64,000 bases of DNA from Diploptera punctata (lineage: Eukaryota; Arthropoda; Insecta; Blattodea; Blaberidae). Under the pieces are notes generated by a model. The model did no database searches and was not told the DNA's origin. It saw only the letters and a program-made list of their open reading frames with translations. The position numbers and the translations under genes are program-made. Below, one piece after another: positions 51,481 to 62,038 of this stretch (position 1 is the stretch's first letter; each line of letters opens with the position of its first letter). Location: contig JASPKZ010003845.1 of the NCBI GenBank assembly GCA_030220185.1, positions 434,001 to 498,000 on the forward strand. Reading direction: 5' to 3'.

Positions 51481-51925
51481 TCTTCTTCTTCTTCTTCACT
51501 TCCTGGTTTAGGCAAGAGTTGCCTGTTCCGTCTTCACTAATAGATCTAAGACCATCTCTTCCGAGAACGTCCGACATCTCTTCTTCCTCTTGGAAAATAA
51601 TGGAAGATTTTATTTGGTAATCTACTTTCTTCCATTCTTTCTACATGTTCTTTCCACTTTATCTTGTTGTTAAATATCTTTTCCTTTATGGAGTAGATCT
51701 GCAGTTCTTCACGGATATCCTAGTTTCTCATCTGGTCCATTCTAGTGCAGCCTTTTACTCTTCTTAAAAATTTCATCTCGGCTGCTTGGATTTTACTTTC
51801 TTGTTTGGTAGTGGTAATCCAAGATTCACTCCCATACAAAAGGACAGGGACAGCCATTGTTTTATAAAATTTTAATTTTGTTTGTTTATGGGCTTTATTA
51901 TTCAATGTTCTATTTATTGTTTTAA
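51481..51925 (-). mobile_element. RTE-like LINE 3' end with (GAA)n tail
   Basis: Minus strand: 'NNKAHKQTKLKFYKTMAVPV', 'LLYGSESWITTTKQESKIQA', 'EMKFLRRVKGCTRMDQMRN' (51905-51720), then a diverged end and a (GAA)n tail at 51481-51497. No 'GRPRMRW' stretch survives. Confidence 0.75.
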
Positions 51926-52283
51926 TATTGCATTTCTAGTAATTTCATTCTCGCTTCGCGCTATATCTTTTGTGCTATAATTTGTTAGCGTCAATAGCTA
52001 AAATTGCTCTCCAGGAGTGAGAGATGTATTGTCCGCGTCCATGGTAACTGTTTTTGGTTGCCAATGAGCAGTGTGTGAACACGTTATTAATCTTGATTCG
52101 TCTTATTGACAATCCTTGTGCCTCAATTAAGGATTAAATATGATTGGTGGCTATTATAGTTATATATTTGGGAGACATTAGATTAGTAGGATTGAAATGA
52201 CAGAAACCACCTTAACACCAGAGCAATGCACCCTTATTCACACTACATATGGATAGCCTCATATTCTAGAAGACATTAACTAA
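51926..52283. other. Nothing recognised
   Basis: Spacer without supported features. Confidence 0.45.
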
Positions 52284-52365
52284 CTAACTCACTGGCAATA
52301 TTGAACCCGTAGGTTCATGGCTGCGCGGACATAAGTTTTTCATACATCCCTATCCTGGTCGTCAT
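52284..52365 (-). mobile_element. RTE-like LINE, extreme 3' end
   Basis: 'ctaactaactcactggcaat' tail and the complement of 'YVRAAMNLRVQ' codons, about 80 bp. Confidence 0.7.
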
Positions 52366-52489
52366 CGTTGTAAGTAGTACAAAACGCACTATGGCGCAAA
52401 AAAAGTGTGTATTAAATACGAGTATGCTTAAATTTATAAAATGTGTAACTTCAAACAGTTAAATAAATAAGTGGACAAATAAGATATTC

Positions 52490-52720
52490 TTCTTCTTCTT
52501 CTTCTTCACTTCACGGGCTAGGCAAATTGCCTGTTCTGCCTCACAGTTGTTCTGTCCATCTTTTCAGTGGCCTTCCTACATTCCTTGAACCTCTTGGCTT
52601 GTAGTTGAATGCTGCTCTTGATAATCTTATTACATTCATTCTTTCCACATGTGTAAACCATATGTCTCTATATTCTCTGATTTTCTCATCCAATGGATAT
52701 GTATTTAACTATTATTTGTG
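52490..52720 (-). mobile_element. RTE-like LINE 3' end with (GAA)n tail
   Basis: (CTT)n at 52490-52507 on the plus strand, then the complement of a diverged C-terminus ('MRKSENIETYGLHVERMN', 'IIKSSIQLQAKRFKECRK'). It resembles 51481-51925 in the tail region. Confidence 0.6.
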
Positions 52721-52954
52721 ACAGAAATTCTACATGGAAATACATATTTTTGGTGTTTTTAGTCATTAACGTTTGAATATTATTTCTACCAGTACACTAG
52801 TTTTGTGGGGATTTCTTGCCAGAGTTGAGGTCGAGATTGGCATCGAACCAATCCTCCGAGATCATTCAAACTAATTCATTTCAACTTATGTCCTGCATCG
52901 AACTCAAGCCTTAGAGAATACTCTAAGGAAAGTATCTCCACAACACAATTATTC

Positions 52955-53100
52955 TTACGAAACAAGCACTCCATACATCCCCATTCTGAGCTTGTTTTTC
53001 ATTCATTCTCTATATAATTAATTTTTAATGTTATTCTCTCTTCTCAGTCTTGGCATAGGCCCTATGTACTAGGAGCTTTCCCTCGGTTGGAAAATTTCCA
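52955..53100 (-). mobile_element. RTE-like LINE 3' fragment, decayed
   Basis: 'cactccatacatccccattc', 'tctatataattaatttttaa' and 'gttattctctcttctcagtc' match the 3' end of the 9.3 kb lineage in reverse. Confidence 0.6.
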
Positions 53101-53654
53101 TTACAATCTTTTAGATCTTGTAGAGGGGACTCAGTACATAACTTTTGAATAGGAACCTTTGTTCGGAAACGTGCCATTTTTGTGCTGCAGGTACAAATTC
53201 GCATTAAGCGTTTAAATCTCCCGCGTCTGCCGGGGATAAATCGATAGTAATTTAAAGATTTATGACTCAATTAATTACATTTACACACCCAACATTCTCT
53301 GATTTCGTGACAATGTCCAATGTCAAAGGAAAATAGAAAAACTTCACTTTGTCACGGTAAGAATATATTTTTATACGCGAACTATTGCTTGGAAGAGAAC
53401 AAAATGCATTGTTAATACATTCTTATCTTTACTGTGCATCTCCCATTATAGACTTGTGATCTCCTGTTTTACCAAGTAACGACAACGCCCGTGTTAAGAG
53501 ATCAGGGAATTCCAACAAACGCTGTCAGAAGGGAAACATTTTGTCATACAATTGTAGCGCATGAGCAGTGCGATCTCATTTTGTTCACTGAGAAGCTACA
53601 ATCAAAATTCTCTACTGTACTTAAAATTGTGGTTAGTACTTATCCATTATTAAG
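53101..53654. other. Nothing recognised
   Basis: Short frames at 53031-53270 (minus) and 53491-53700 (plus) have no recognised domain. The latter runs into SINE-C, so it is not a gene. Confidence 0.4.
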
Positions 53655-53930
53655 GGTGAGTGTGGCACGCTGTAACGTAGTAGTTAAGGCACTGCGCTAA
53701 AAGCCGGAAGGTCAAGGGTTCGAATCCCAGTGAGGTCAGGATTTTTAAACTGACCTTCTGGCGGCACTATGGCCCTGGGGACGACTCAGCCTCTAACGGA
53801 AATGAGTACCATACCCCGTCATGCAACCCGGCTGATTTCAATTACCGATTGTCCAGAAAAAAAGGCAATCTTAAGCTCCTATTAACCCAAGGGCATTCTG
53901 AGCCTATAGTGGGATCACTTTACCTTTACT
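53655..53930 (+). repeat. SINE family C, full length
   Basis: Head 'ggcacgctgtaacgtagtag', B box 'GGGTTCGAATCCCAG' (about 53716), body 'ggcggcactatggccctggg', 'agcctctaacggaaatgagt', 'ccgattgtccagaaaaaaag', end 'tagtgggatcactttac'. A small deletion removes the 'cgcttgttctggggg' block. Confidence 0.8.
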
Positions 53931-54083
53931 TAGCTTATCCATTACAGCAGTGGTCTGATGTAACAACCACCAAGCTCGTTGCACACATTATACTTGAGAA
54001 TCATGTTCTGGTACATTCGTTCCATCTTCCTCTTATACTATATCCGAGTTAACTTTCCAATTGTATTGTAAACAAACTTGTGT

Positions 54084-55371
54084 GGAGGGTTGTTTCCCAT
54101 CTCTGATGACGATTTGCCAAGTAGATTGTGACGTTGGGAGTGTGATTCATCAGGACAGGAGTGTGCGAGGAGATCAAACCAGTCAGTATGCTGCTTTTGT
54201 TGCACTCGCACTCGTGTTGCTCTCATAATGCCTAAGAAGATAGACCCGTTTTGGGAAGGGTACATTACTGCCCTTTCCGACGCTAATTATAGTTATTCCG
54301 CGATTATTGAGGCTTGCAAAAACGTAATTGTATGGTGTCAAAGTGTGGAATTAGCTCAGTTCTTAATAAAAAGGGAAAGGGTCGCTTGGGATTAATTCCA
54401 AAAGGGAAAAAATGGACAAATCCACGACTTGCTACTACCCGCACCCAATATGTAATCAGAAAGTTCAAGGTCCTTATATCTGGTGGTAACCCTGCCACAT
54501 AAAGTGTGATTGCGAAGAGATTGGGAATATCCCTTAAAACTGTAAACATCATAATAAACAAAGATTTAAACATGGAGAAGCGCCACAAAAGCAGGGTTCA
54601 TATATTATTGCCACGTCACATTGCCGAATGCCGCACCAACAGCAGGAAACTATGAAAAGCACCTGGCAGGAAAAAAATGGAAATTTTTGGCCACACTTGA
54701 TGAAGCATATGTTTATCTAGGAGACTGCAACAAACCCCGGGCAATATACTATAGAGAAAAGGGTGAAAAAAACATTCAAAAGTGGTATGCCGAATGCAGA
54801 GAAAGTTTCTCCAATGGATTTATGGTCATCGCGGAATATTGCTACAATGAAAAACTGACCATTCGTATCTAAAAAGGCCAAAATCAACTCCCAGTACTAC
54901 CAGGAAGAAGTTCTCACCCCAATTTATCCGACTGAAATCCCAGCTCTCTATGGTACAGACAAAAACCAAGTCTGGGTGCACCAAGACAAGGCCTCCAGTC
55001 ACACTTCTGGTTCAACCTTGGCGTTCCTGGAGAAATAGACCAGGAAACTGGAATACATGCTATTCCATTTAGCAACATCCCAGTGAAGTCTCCTGATGCA
55101 TCACCGATGGACTTTGTGTCTTTGGACTCTTCAAAAGGGCACTGGGACACAGGCGTCCTCGAACAATAGACGGTCTCTGGAAAGCATATAAAGAGGAGTG
55201 GAATCTTCTAGACATGGCTGTGCTGCGTAAGAGTCTTCTGCAGCGGAAATTCCGATGCCGAACCATAGCTCGGGTGAAGAGCCATCAATTAGAGCATGCT
55301 CGATGGTGGAGACACGGCTTTTCTTAAGGTAAAAAAATCATTTGTTATCAGAGATCAGAAACAACCCTCCG
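54084..55371 (+). mobile_element. Tc1/mariner element, DD41D-like, near full length
   Basis: Inverted ends: GGAGGGTTGTTTCCCATCTC at the left (54084-54105 region) and GGAGGGTTGTTTCTGATCTC as the complement of the right end (55352-55371). Right flank TA at 55372-55373; the left flank is TG, possibly a mutated TA. About 1.29 kb. The transposase inside is complete in order but frameshifted. Confidence 0.8.
54228..55326 (+). pseudogene. DD41D-like transposase, frameshifted
   Basis: Begins with ATG at 54228 ('MPKKIDPFWEGYITALS', N-terminal helix-turn-helix region) and 'RLGISLKTVNIII' (54510). Then 'FLATLDEAYVYL' (first Asp, codon 54699), 'VWVHQDKASSHTS' (second Asp, codon 54985) and 'DASPMDFCVF' (third Asp, codon 55110) with 41 residues between the second and third, and a C-terminus 'TIDGLWKAYKEEWNLLDM', stop near 55326. 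All three catalytic Asp codons survive, but at least four frameshifts or stops break the frame. The 41-residue spacing matches the DD41D group described for Tc1/mariner. Confidence 0.8.
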
Positions 55372-56445
55372 TATAATATATTACTCGCAGACTCTGTATG
55401 TTGGGAGAAGTGTTAACGCTACTTTTACTCGCCATATGTGTGAATTGTGTACGGAGCTGTCATCAATAGACACATTCTTCTTAGTCAGTATGGAATTTAA
55501 CGGGAAATAAGACTGACTATAAGGTAAGAAACTTCCATTTCTTATTTATTTATGATAAAAATATATGGGCCTACCTAGACATTCATGTATTTTCCATGAT
55601 GTCGATATATATAATTTTTTTGGAATTTAATTATGAACAGAATTTATTCTCCTTTCTGTCTCAGCTGTAAACTCCACTGTTATTTCCACGACATCCTCAT
55701 TGGCTAATATGGAATATATCTCATTAAACTATTTGAAAACGTTTAAAATAATTTGTTTCTCTCCGCTTTTCAAATGGTTTCTTTTCCAGTCTTTTAAGAA
55801 ATTTTACAGAAAGCGACCATTTTAAAACAATAGAAATCCCAACATATTCTGCGTTGAGCGTGCATAAGAATTAAATAATAAAATGCATATTTATTTAGTG
55901 TACTAAAAATGTAATTATATATTTTAGGGTTCTCCTATATAATTTATACAGACGTGTAATTACTAGAATATACATATTTCTATTATTTTTATTTTATTTC
56001 GAGTGTTAGAGAACGAATTACATTTCATTTAAAACTTAAAGGTAAAACAGTTATTCGAACAGTTAAAATGCTGGTCATACATCTGTTTGTTTACATTACG
56101 ACAGGAACTTAGCTCGGAAGAGGTACTATTTGACACAGCAAAACATTGACCTGCTTCGATTATGGATGATTTGCGAACTAATCCCGTGTCATCCCGCTTC
56201 ACGTCAGTCATGAACGTGAGTGTGAAGCAGCTATTACCCTAAGTAAGCTGGGTAAGTGCTTCATTTGCTATTTGTTCCTGACTATACATGATTAGTATTT
56301 AAGTCTGTGCGACGCAGCAACAGTGCTGCTATGACTGGAGGTAAACGTTCCGCTATGTCGTTTATTATACATTGACAAAGGTTGAATGAATGGAAGTAAA
56401 TGCGCATAAATGTGCAAAGGATTGGTTATGTAGTCTGAGCAATAC
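55372..56445. other. Nothing recognised
   Basis: No repeat family, AT-rich, short frames only. It may be ordinary host intergenic sequence. Confidence 0.45.
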
Positions 56446-56751
56446 TTATTGAAAGATAAATGTACACATTTCGACGTCATATCGTTCACATGAATTGCAC
56501 TGTTCGCATATGCATTCTTGGTTTGGCTCGTGGAATCTCTTCGTGCTGCTAATCTTGTGGTGAAAGCCATGGATTGCGTATCGTATTAGGATGTGCCTCA
56601 TCTCGTAGTTTGGTCGTGTCCACTCCCTCGTACACTTAGCCTCTGTTGTGTACAATTCACTGCAGTCTCTCTTCGCCTCTTCTTCTGTAGTCCTTGCTGT
56701 ATTGTCGCGTTTGCGCACGTGTTCGGTAGGAATAGCTGCTAATATCTTCAA
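56446..56751 (-). pseudogene. Possible LINE C-terminal remnant
   Basis: The minus frame contains 'TRPNYEMRHILIRYAIHGFH' and 'QECICEQCNSCERYD'. An 'R.H..IRY..HGF' followed by paired cysteines resembles the zinc-knuckle region after the RT or RNase H of some non-LTR elements. Weak evidence; it could also be a chance frame. It lies next to the tRNA-Arg gene. Confidence 0.25.
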
Positions 56752-56761
56752 TGAAGAAGGT

Positions 56762-56766
56762 AAAAA
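56762..56766 (-). terminator. Pol III terminator of tRNA-Arg
   Basis: TTTTT on the minus strand, four bases after the tRNA 3' end. A run of four or more T is the normal RNA polymerase III stop. Confidence 0.7.
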
Positions 56767-56770
56767 TGTT

Positions 56771-56843
56771 CGAACCTGCCAGGATTCGAACCTGGAATCT
56801 TCTGATCCGTAGTTAGACGCGTTATCCGTTGCGCCACAGGGTC
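56771..56843 (-). tRNA. tRNA-Arg, anticodon ACG
   Basis: 73 nt on the minus strand, ending with discriminator G. Acceptor GACCCTG pairs with CAGGTTC with one mismatch (3-70, C-T). D arm from 'GGCGCAACGGATAACGC', anticodon loop CTACGGA with anticodon ACG at 34-36, T arm CCAGG TTCGAAT CCTGG intact. The anticodon stem has one A-C mismatch (30-40). Close in sequence to metazoan tRNA-Arg(ACG) as I know it. A B box and a T-run terminator are present. The two stem mismatches make it either a working gene with mild decay or a young pseudogene. Reads CGT codons (and wobble CGC/CGA when A34 is inosine). Confidence 0.8.
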
Positions 56844-57836
56844 ACAGGTTCCTATTCAAAACGTTATCTATCAGTTCCCTCTATAGTCTGTCCGTGAAAT
56901 GTGTAGAATAAATCGTCATTTTCCGATTATACATCTTTCTAGCTCAAGAGCAAAATGAGTAAAGTCACATGATCTGTTGTCCCTCTTGCACTGCCTTCCG
57001 CGGCCTCATTGGCCGTGCATTTTTGCCCGCTTCCTGCGTAAATGGCATATTTCGAAGAGCTTCTCTATAGATTCTACGACAGACTTACATGCCCTAGAAA
57101 TTTGTAATGGGAATTTCCGAACATCTCTTTCTTGCTGGGGGTAATTTAAATTCTGCTGCTGATATTTTCTGGGATAAAAACATTGGTATTAGTAACATTG
57201 TTGCATTGAGTAGAGTGATATTGTAATTAAAAATACAGCAAGCGTAGGTAGGCTGCTTTATTGATGGCGATGTCCACATACCCGCAAACCAATTTTTAAT
57301 AAAGTTTGATATTTGAGGAACGAATTTACTGTTCTGGTGATTTGATGACGTCACGTGTTCGGAATAAACTAATTCTCCAAAAGAGTAATAGATTTGGTTA
57401 ACAGTCGAATCGCTACAGCAATTACAGGATGGATATGCTTCATTACGCTTAGCAACGGATTTAATTTAATTTCTAAACTGTTTCTGTCAGATCAAAATAT
57501 ACCTGCCTCTCAGTTCCGTCTCATTTTCTAGATACTTGCTTTCAAGTTTCTCAAATGGAAGCGCTGTTATCTTCGTTTAGGAATTAAAGTGTCTTTATTG
57601 AAATATGGTCTTTAATCTAAGTCTTTGTTATATTTTTTTGTGAATCAAATTTAAACTCTTGCATTCTTGATTTGTTGCGCTTCAAAGGATTTTACAGTAT
57701 AATCTCTTGTTATATCAAACGGCGGTAACTTTCATTTGTTTTATTCAGACTGTCAGTTTTTGTACTTGACAATTTTATCAAATGGCTGAAACTTAAACTT
57801 TACATTACACTGTATCTGCTGATTTCATTTTTCCAT
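56844..57836. other. Nothing recognised
   Basis: A 1-kb stretch with no repeat family and no convincing frame. With 55372-56445 it is the most host-like DNA here. Confidence 0.45.
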
Positions 57837-57869
57837 TATATATATGTATATATATATATATATATATAT
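57837..57869. repeat. (TA)n microsatellite
   Basis: About 33 bp of TA repeat with one TG, directly at the SINE-A tail. Confidence 0.9.
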
Positions 57870-58202
57870 CCATCCATAGTAATTCTGCCCGAAGGCAGGT
57901 CCTTCACTGCAATCATAGCATTTTTATGCTATGCTTGCAGCTTTACTAGGGAATTGTAGGTGTGGTAGCTTCCCGTTGCTTTCCACACCGGTGAAGGATG
58001 ATGATGATATGATAAGGATAATGATGATGGCCATATGATTTCGGGGACCATTTGGGCCTTAAAGTTTTCCTGACATTTGTCTTACAGGTGAGGAAAAACC
58101 CCGATAAAAACTTCACCCAGAAAAACTGCCCCGACCGGGGATCGAATCCGGGCCCGCTACGTGACAAGGCAGCACGCTACCTCGAGACCACAGCGGTGGA
58201 CT
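57868..58202 (-). repeat. SINE family A, full length
   Basis: Minus strand: head 'gtccaccgctgtggtctcga', B box 'CCGGATTCGATCCCCGG' (about 58145), full body and tail 'tactatggatggatat'. TA repeats flank both ends, so the TSD is probably TA-rich and not resolvable. Confidence 0.85.
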
Positions 58203-58217
58203 ATATATATATATGTC

Positions 58218-58554
58218 CCGCACCGTAGCCGAGTGGTTAGGGCAAGAAGCCTTAGCGCAGAGCTACGGGACTTGCGCTGATTCGAGTCTCCATGGGGGAA
58301 GACATTTTCCCGTGGAATTTCTGCCAGTATGGGACCGGTGCCCACTAGCATCGTGAGGTATTTGGATAGCTACAATAAGTAGCGATTTCAGGCTGAGAAG
58401 ACGAAAATATAACGGTTGGGGACCCGACATGCTGACCACATGTCACCCCTAGTCTGGCTAGATGATCGTCTACCTCTGTGATTAACACATGTGGGTGTGA
58501 GGCCAGCAGCCGGATGGTAGGCCAAGGGCCTTCTAGGCCTGTCGCGCTTGGAGA
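58218..58554 (+). repeat. SINE family D, full length
   Basis: Head 'cgcaccgtagccgagtggtt' (A box) and 'gctgattcgagtctcc' (weak B box), body 'cccgtggaatttctgccagt', 'gacccgacatgctgacca', end 'tctaggcctgtcgcgc'. The better copy of the two. Confidence 0.8.
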
Positions 58555-58568
58555 AAAAATATATATAC

Positions 58569-58890
58569 TAGGGCATTCAATAAATAATGGAATCTCTGTT
58601 ATGTTGTAACATCACAAAAAATTACTTAGGTTACTTTTGGCATTACGAACTTCATTTGTAGTCTCCTGATAAATATTTGGAATACAGTATACTCCATCTG
58701 CAGCACCATTTCTAGATATCTCTCTCATCTGATCGATCTAGAGATTTCTGGATATTAAGTTTTGATTGAAATCGAATGCCTCGTAGAGGTTCTTTGATTT
58801 TTGAGAATAAGTTATAGTCATAAGAGCTCATGTCTGGTGATTTTGGTGGATGTTCGAGTACTTCCCATTTCAGCTTCTAAACAAATTCTA
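58569..58890 (-). pseudogene. Mariner transposase C-terminal remnant
   Basis: The minus strand reads 'KWEVLEHPPKSPDMSSYDY', then 'NLFSKIKEPLRGIRF', 'KLNIQKSLDRSDERDI' and a stop. The Asp in 'SYDY' is the third catalytic residue of DD34D mariners. The extreme left, near 58569 ('agggcattcaataaataatg'), may be the 3' terminal repeat. The right end is not recognised. A mariner lineage different from the other four. Confidence 0.75.
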
Positions 58891-59021
58891 CTGAACATCT
58901 CTTTAGGGAGGTAATACTTACTAAATGTGAGACACAGTGAAAGTACATTCACAAAATATTGCTATTTCAAGACTTTCAATATTAGAGATCTATACAACGA
59001 AGACTGATCAACAACACGCAC

Positions 59022-59108
59022 TATATATATATATATATATATATATGAGGCACGCCGTAGCGTACTGGTTAGGGCACTGCGCGGTCACCACTATATATAT
59101 ATATATAT
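59022..59108. repeat. TA microsatellite carrying a duplicated SINE-C head
   Basis: TA runs at 59022-59046 and 59092-59108 bracket a 36-bp partial SINE-C head (59047-59082) that is identical to 59109-59144. A 62-bp tandem duplication. Confidence 0.85.
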
Positions 59109-59405
59109 GAGGCACGCCGTAGCGTACTGGTTAGGGCACTGCGCTAAAAGTCGGAAGGTCGAGAGTTCAAGTCCCAGTGGGGTCAGGATTTTTAAACTGA
59201 CCGAAACCTTATGGCGGCACTATGACCCTGGAGTCGTCTCAGCCTCTAACGGAAATGAGTACCAGACTTTTGTTCTGGGGGTAAAGGCGGCCGTCACGCA
59301 GGGCTCACAACCTGGCTGAAAACAAGTGCCGTTTGTCTAGAAAAAGTGGGAGCCTTAACCTCCTACTTACCCCAAGGGCCTCCCTAGAGCAGTAGTGGTA
59401 CTAAA
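59109..59405 (+). repeat. SINE family C, full length
   Basis: Head 'gaggcacgccgtagcgtact', B-box region 'gagagttcaagtcccag' (about 59160), full body and the end 'tagagcagtagtggtac'. The best-preserved SINE-C here. Confidence 0.85.
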
Positions 59406-59417
59406 ATATATATATTT

Positions 59418-59625
59418 GTCCAATATCACCAGGTTATCTTATAGCATTCTCCGCTGGCATTGGCGGAATTGTAATACATTTATTAGGTTGGGGCACCTGG
59501 AGGGCGCAGTTACGTTACATCGATGAGTCATAAATGCTATGAAACGCCAGGAGAGTTCTTAACCTAAATTCCAGACCATGGACAACCACAGGAATAAATC
59601 CCTAATTACATTCAGTTAAGACATC
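59418..59625 (-). repeat. SINE family K, body
   Basis: Minus strand: 'attcctgtggttgtccatgg', 'tctggaatttaggttaagaa', 'ctcctggcgtttcatagc', 'gccaatgccagcggagaat'. Head missing. Confidence 0.65.
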
Positions 59626-59689
59626 TTATAGGATACGTTGCCAATTTAAGGATGAATTAAACTGTATGGAAACACTGCGACGCATCGAA

Positions 59690-59932
59690 CATGGCTGTTG
59701 CTAGAGTCAATTTTTAATTTCGGGTTTCAATTGAACTCTCATCTTTAATGGTCATTTTTAGCTTCTTTTTTTTTTTTTGAGAATATCTTCCTCGGTTTAT
59801 TTTAATAGCAGACAGGTTACTGTTTTTCATTGTGAAACTTCCAAAATTTCGATCGCTGAAGCGAATTTTAAATTTTCGTTTCTGGTGAACTCTTATACAC
59901 CCTAAGGTCCAATATTGCTGGTTAACGAATTT
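59690..59932 (+). repeat. Interspersed repeat family G, split by a LINE
   Basis: 'gggtttcaattgaactctca', 'tagcagacaggttactg' and 'cctaaggtccaatattgctg' match family G. The phrase resumes at 60740-60800 ('gccaagtttggtttcagtga', 'gcgaccgctagagcattaac') after the LINE. Confidence 0.55.
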
Positions 59933-59934
59933 TA

Positions 59935-60740
59935 CTACCAAAATACACATGTATATTCACTCAATTTTGCAGACGACCAGGTATTAATAGCACAGGACCA
60001 CGATGACATAGAATATATGACAAAAAAAAAACTAAAAGAAGAATATGAGAAATGGGGATTTTATATTAATATTGAGAAAACGAAATATCTATGTATAGGA
60101 GAAGAAATGGAAAATATAAATTTCAAGAATGGAGAAGAATTAAAACCTAGTATTGAATGCACTTATTTAGGAACAAAATTAGACCATTCAGGCGATAACA
60201 TAGTGGAATTAAAAATAGAATCGCACAAACAAAACAAGAAATAAATTCTTTAAACTCTGTTTGGTGGAGCAAGAATATTACAAAAATAGAAAATTACAAA
60301 TATATCAAACCATAATTCAGAGAATTTTAACATATGGTGCTGAAGTTTGGCAAATTCCTACCAGGGACATGAAAGAATTTTAAGTACAGAAATGGATGCT
60401 TTAAGATCAGCTGGAAAATCTAGAATGGATAGAATACGAAATAAAGAAATAGGGAAATTATGGGTGTACAAGAGGAGCCGGACATCATAGACATTATAGA
60501 AAAGAAAAGATTACAGTGGTATGGTCATGTCAAAAGAATGCCAGAGCAAAAATTGCCTAAAATTGTTATGGAATGGATCCCAATAGAAAGGAGGAAGATC
60601 GAAGAAAACTTGGATAGAAGTGGTACAAGCGGCTATGAATATCAGAGGATTGGAGGAAGATCAATGGATGGACAGAGAGGAATGGCGTTTGGTTTCCGGA
60701 AGACGGCGGCAGCTGCCATGATACCGGATGATGATCATGT
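59935..60740 (+). mobile_element. RTE-like LINE 3' region with (GAT)n tail
   Basis: 'VYSLNFADDQVLIAQDHDD' with the RT active-site FADD (about 59969), 'KLKEEYEKWGFYINIEKTKY', 'IECTYLGTKLDHSGDNI', then frameshifted 'YQTIIQRILTYGAEVW', 'GKSRMDRIRNKEIGKLWV', 'DIIEKKRLQWYGHVKRMPEQ', 'IPIERRKIEENLDRS'. The tail 'gatgatgatcatg' ends it. The same lineage as 44203-45283 and less broken. Confidence 0.85.
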
Positions 60741-60800
60741 TATATGCCAAGTTTGGTTTCAGTGAAATAAAAATTGCGACCGCTAGAGCATTAACATACA

Positions 60801-61071
60801 CAAACACGTGTGTGTATTGGCTTTGGTCATTTTCAATTTCCATTAGGTAGGATCGGTGAAGATATGTACAAACTTCAAAAATATTTTCATTTGAACCTAA
60901 TTGCAGTTATTTTCTTAATGTTTTATGTAGAAATTGTCCTTTATGCAATTATTTATTGCACAGGCTCTTTCTCATCTCTTAGATACTTATTACTTCAATA
61001 ACCATACATTTCTCTTTTAATCAAATATTGCAACTACTTCGGAATACGCTGCGAGGTACTTTCAATAAAAC
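60801..61071. other. Nothing recognised
   Basis: Left flank of the palindromic tRNA-like cluster. No supported feature. Confidence 0.45.
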
Positions 61072-61103
61072 ATTATTTAAATATTTGAAGAGAAAAATTA
61101 TAC

Positions 61104-61176
61104 GCTCAGACCGGGACTTGAACCCGGGACCCTTGGTTCTCTAGACCAAGTGCTCTACCAACTGAGCTACCTGAGC
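61104..61176 (-). tRNA. tRNA-like head, copy 1 (atypical; AGA in the loop)
   Basis: 73 nt. Acceptor GCTCAGG/TCTGAGC pairs fully (one G-T), D arm GCTC/GAGC and T arm CCGGG/CCCGG are perfect. The anticodon arm CTTGGTCTAGAGAACCAAG is two bases too long: either a 6-bp stem with loop CTAGAGA, or a 5-bp stem with a 9-base loop. The loop reading gives AGA (Ser), but the long variable arm of tRNA-Ser is absent. Better seen as a SINE promoter head or pseudo-tRNA than as a working tRNA. Confidence 0.55.
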
Positions 61177-61398
61177 AAGTACCGATCTAAACGCAAATCT
61201 TTCTCTATATACATTGTAATTCCCATCCACCAAATGCTGTGAAGCCATGCTTCTATCTTGCAAATGGCGGCTCCTTTTTATTAAGAAGACATATTTGGGA
61301 ATTATACATTACAGCCAGTACGGCTTTTTTCAAGTTTTTATTATTGATTTCGTACATCTCAATGATGGATAAATCATATTTGAAGAGAAAAATTATAC

Positions 61399-61470
61399 GC
61401 TCAGACCGGGACTTGAACCCGGGACCCTTGGTCTCTAGACCAAGTGCTCTACCAACTGAGCTACCTGAGC
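61399..61470 (-). tRNA. tRNA-like head, copy 2 (one base shorter)
   Basis: 72 nt, identical to copy 1 except for one base lost in the anticodon loop region (CTTGGTCTAGAGACCAAG), which makes that arm almost self-complementary. Neither length gives a standard 7-base loop on a 5-bp stem. Confidence 0.55.
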
Positions 61471-61692
61471 AAGTACCGATCTAAACGCAAATCTTTCTCT
61501 ATATACATTGTAATTCCCATCCACCAAATGCTGTGAAGCCATGCTTCTATCTTGCAAATGGCGGCTCCTTTTTATTAAGAAGACATATTTGGGAATTATA
61601 CATTACAGCCAGTACGGCTTTTTCCAAGTTTTTATTATTGATTTCGTACATCTCAATGATGGATAAATCATATTTGAAGAGAAAAATTATAC

Positions 61693-61765
61693 GCTCAGAC
61701 CGGGACTTGAACCCGGGACCCTTGGTTCTCTAGACCAAGTGCTCTACCAACTGAGCTACCTGAGC
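61693..61765 (-). tRNA. tRNA-like head, copy 3
   Basis: 73 nt, same sequence as copy 1. A T5 stretch follows the 3' end (on the minus strand) by six bases and could stop Pol III. Confidence 0.55.
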
Positions 61766-61970
61766 AAGTACCGATCTAAACGCAAATCTTTCTCTATATA
61801 CATTGTAATTCCCATCCACCAAATGCTGTGAAGCCATGCTTCTATCTTGAAAATGGCGGCTCCGTTTTATTAAGAAGACATATTTGGAAATTATACATTG
61901 CAGCCAGTACGGATTTTTCCAAGTTTTATTATTGATTTCGTACATCTCAATGATGGATAAATCATATTTG

Positions 61971-62038
61971 GGTAGCTCAGTTGGTAGAGCACTTGGTCTA
62001 GAGAACCAAGGGTCCCGGGTTCAAGTCCCGGTCTGAGC
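61971..62038 (+). pseudogene. tRNA-like head, copy 4, 5' end lost at the inversion
   Basis: Starts at 'GGTAGCTCAG': the first five acceptor bases are replaced by body sequence ending 'aaatcatatttg', which is where the cluster flips orientation. The rest, including the A-B box region and T arm, is intact. Confidence 0.75.

Noticed and set aside
61239..61484. Repeated conserved frame ('ANGGSFLLRRHIWELYITAST') in each cluster unit, also at 61533 and 61998
   Set aside because: The frame runs through the tRNA-like head, and its identity between copies follows from the DNA repeat itself. There is no independent evidence of protein selection.
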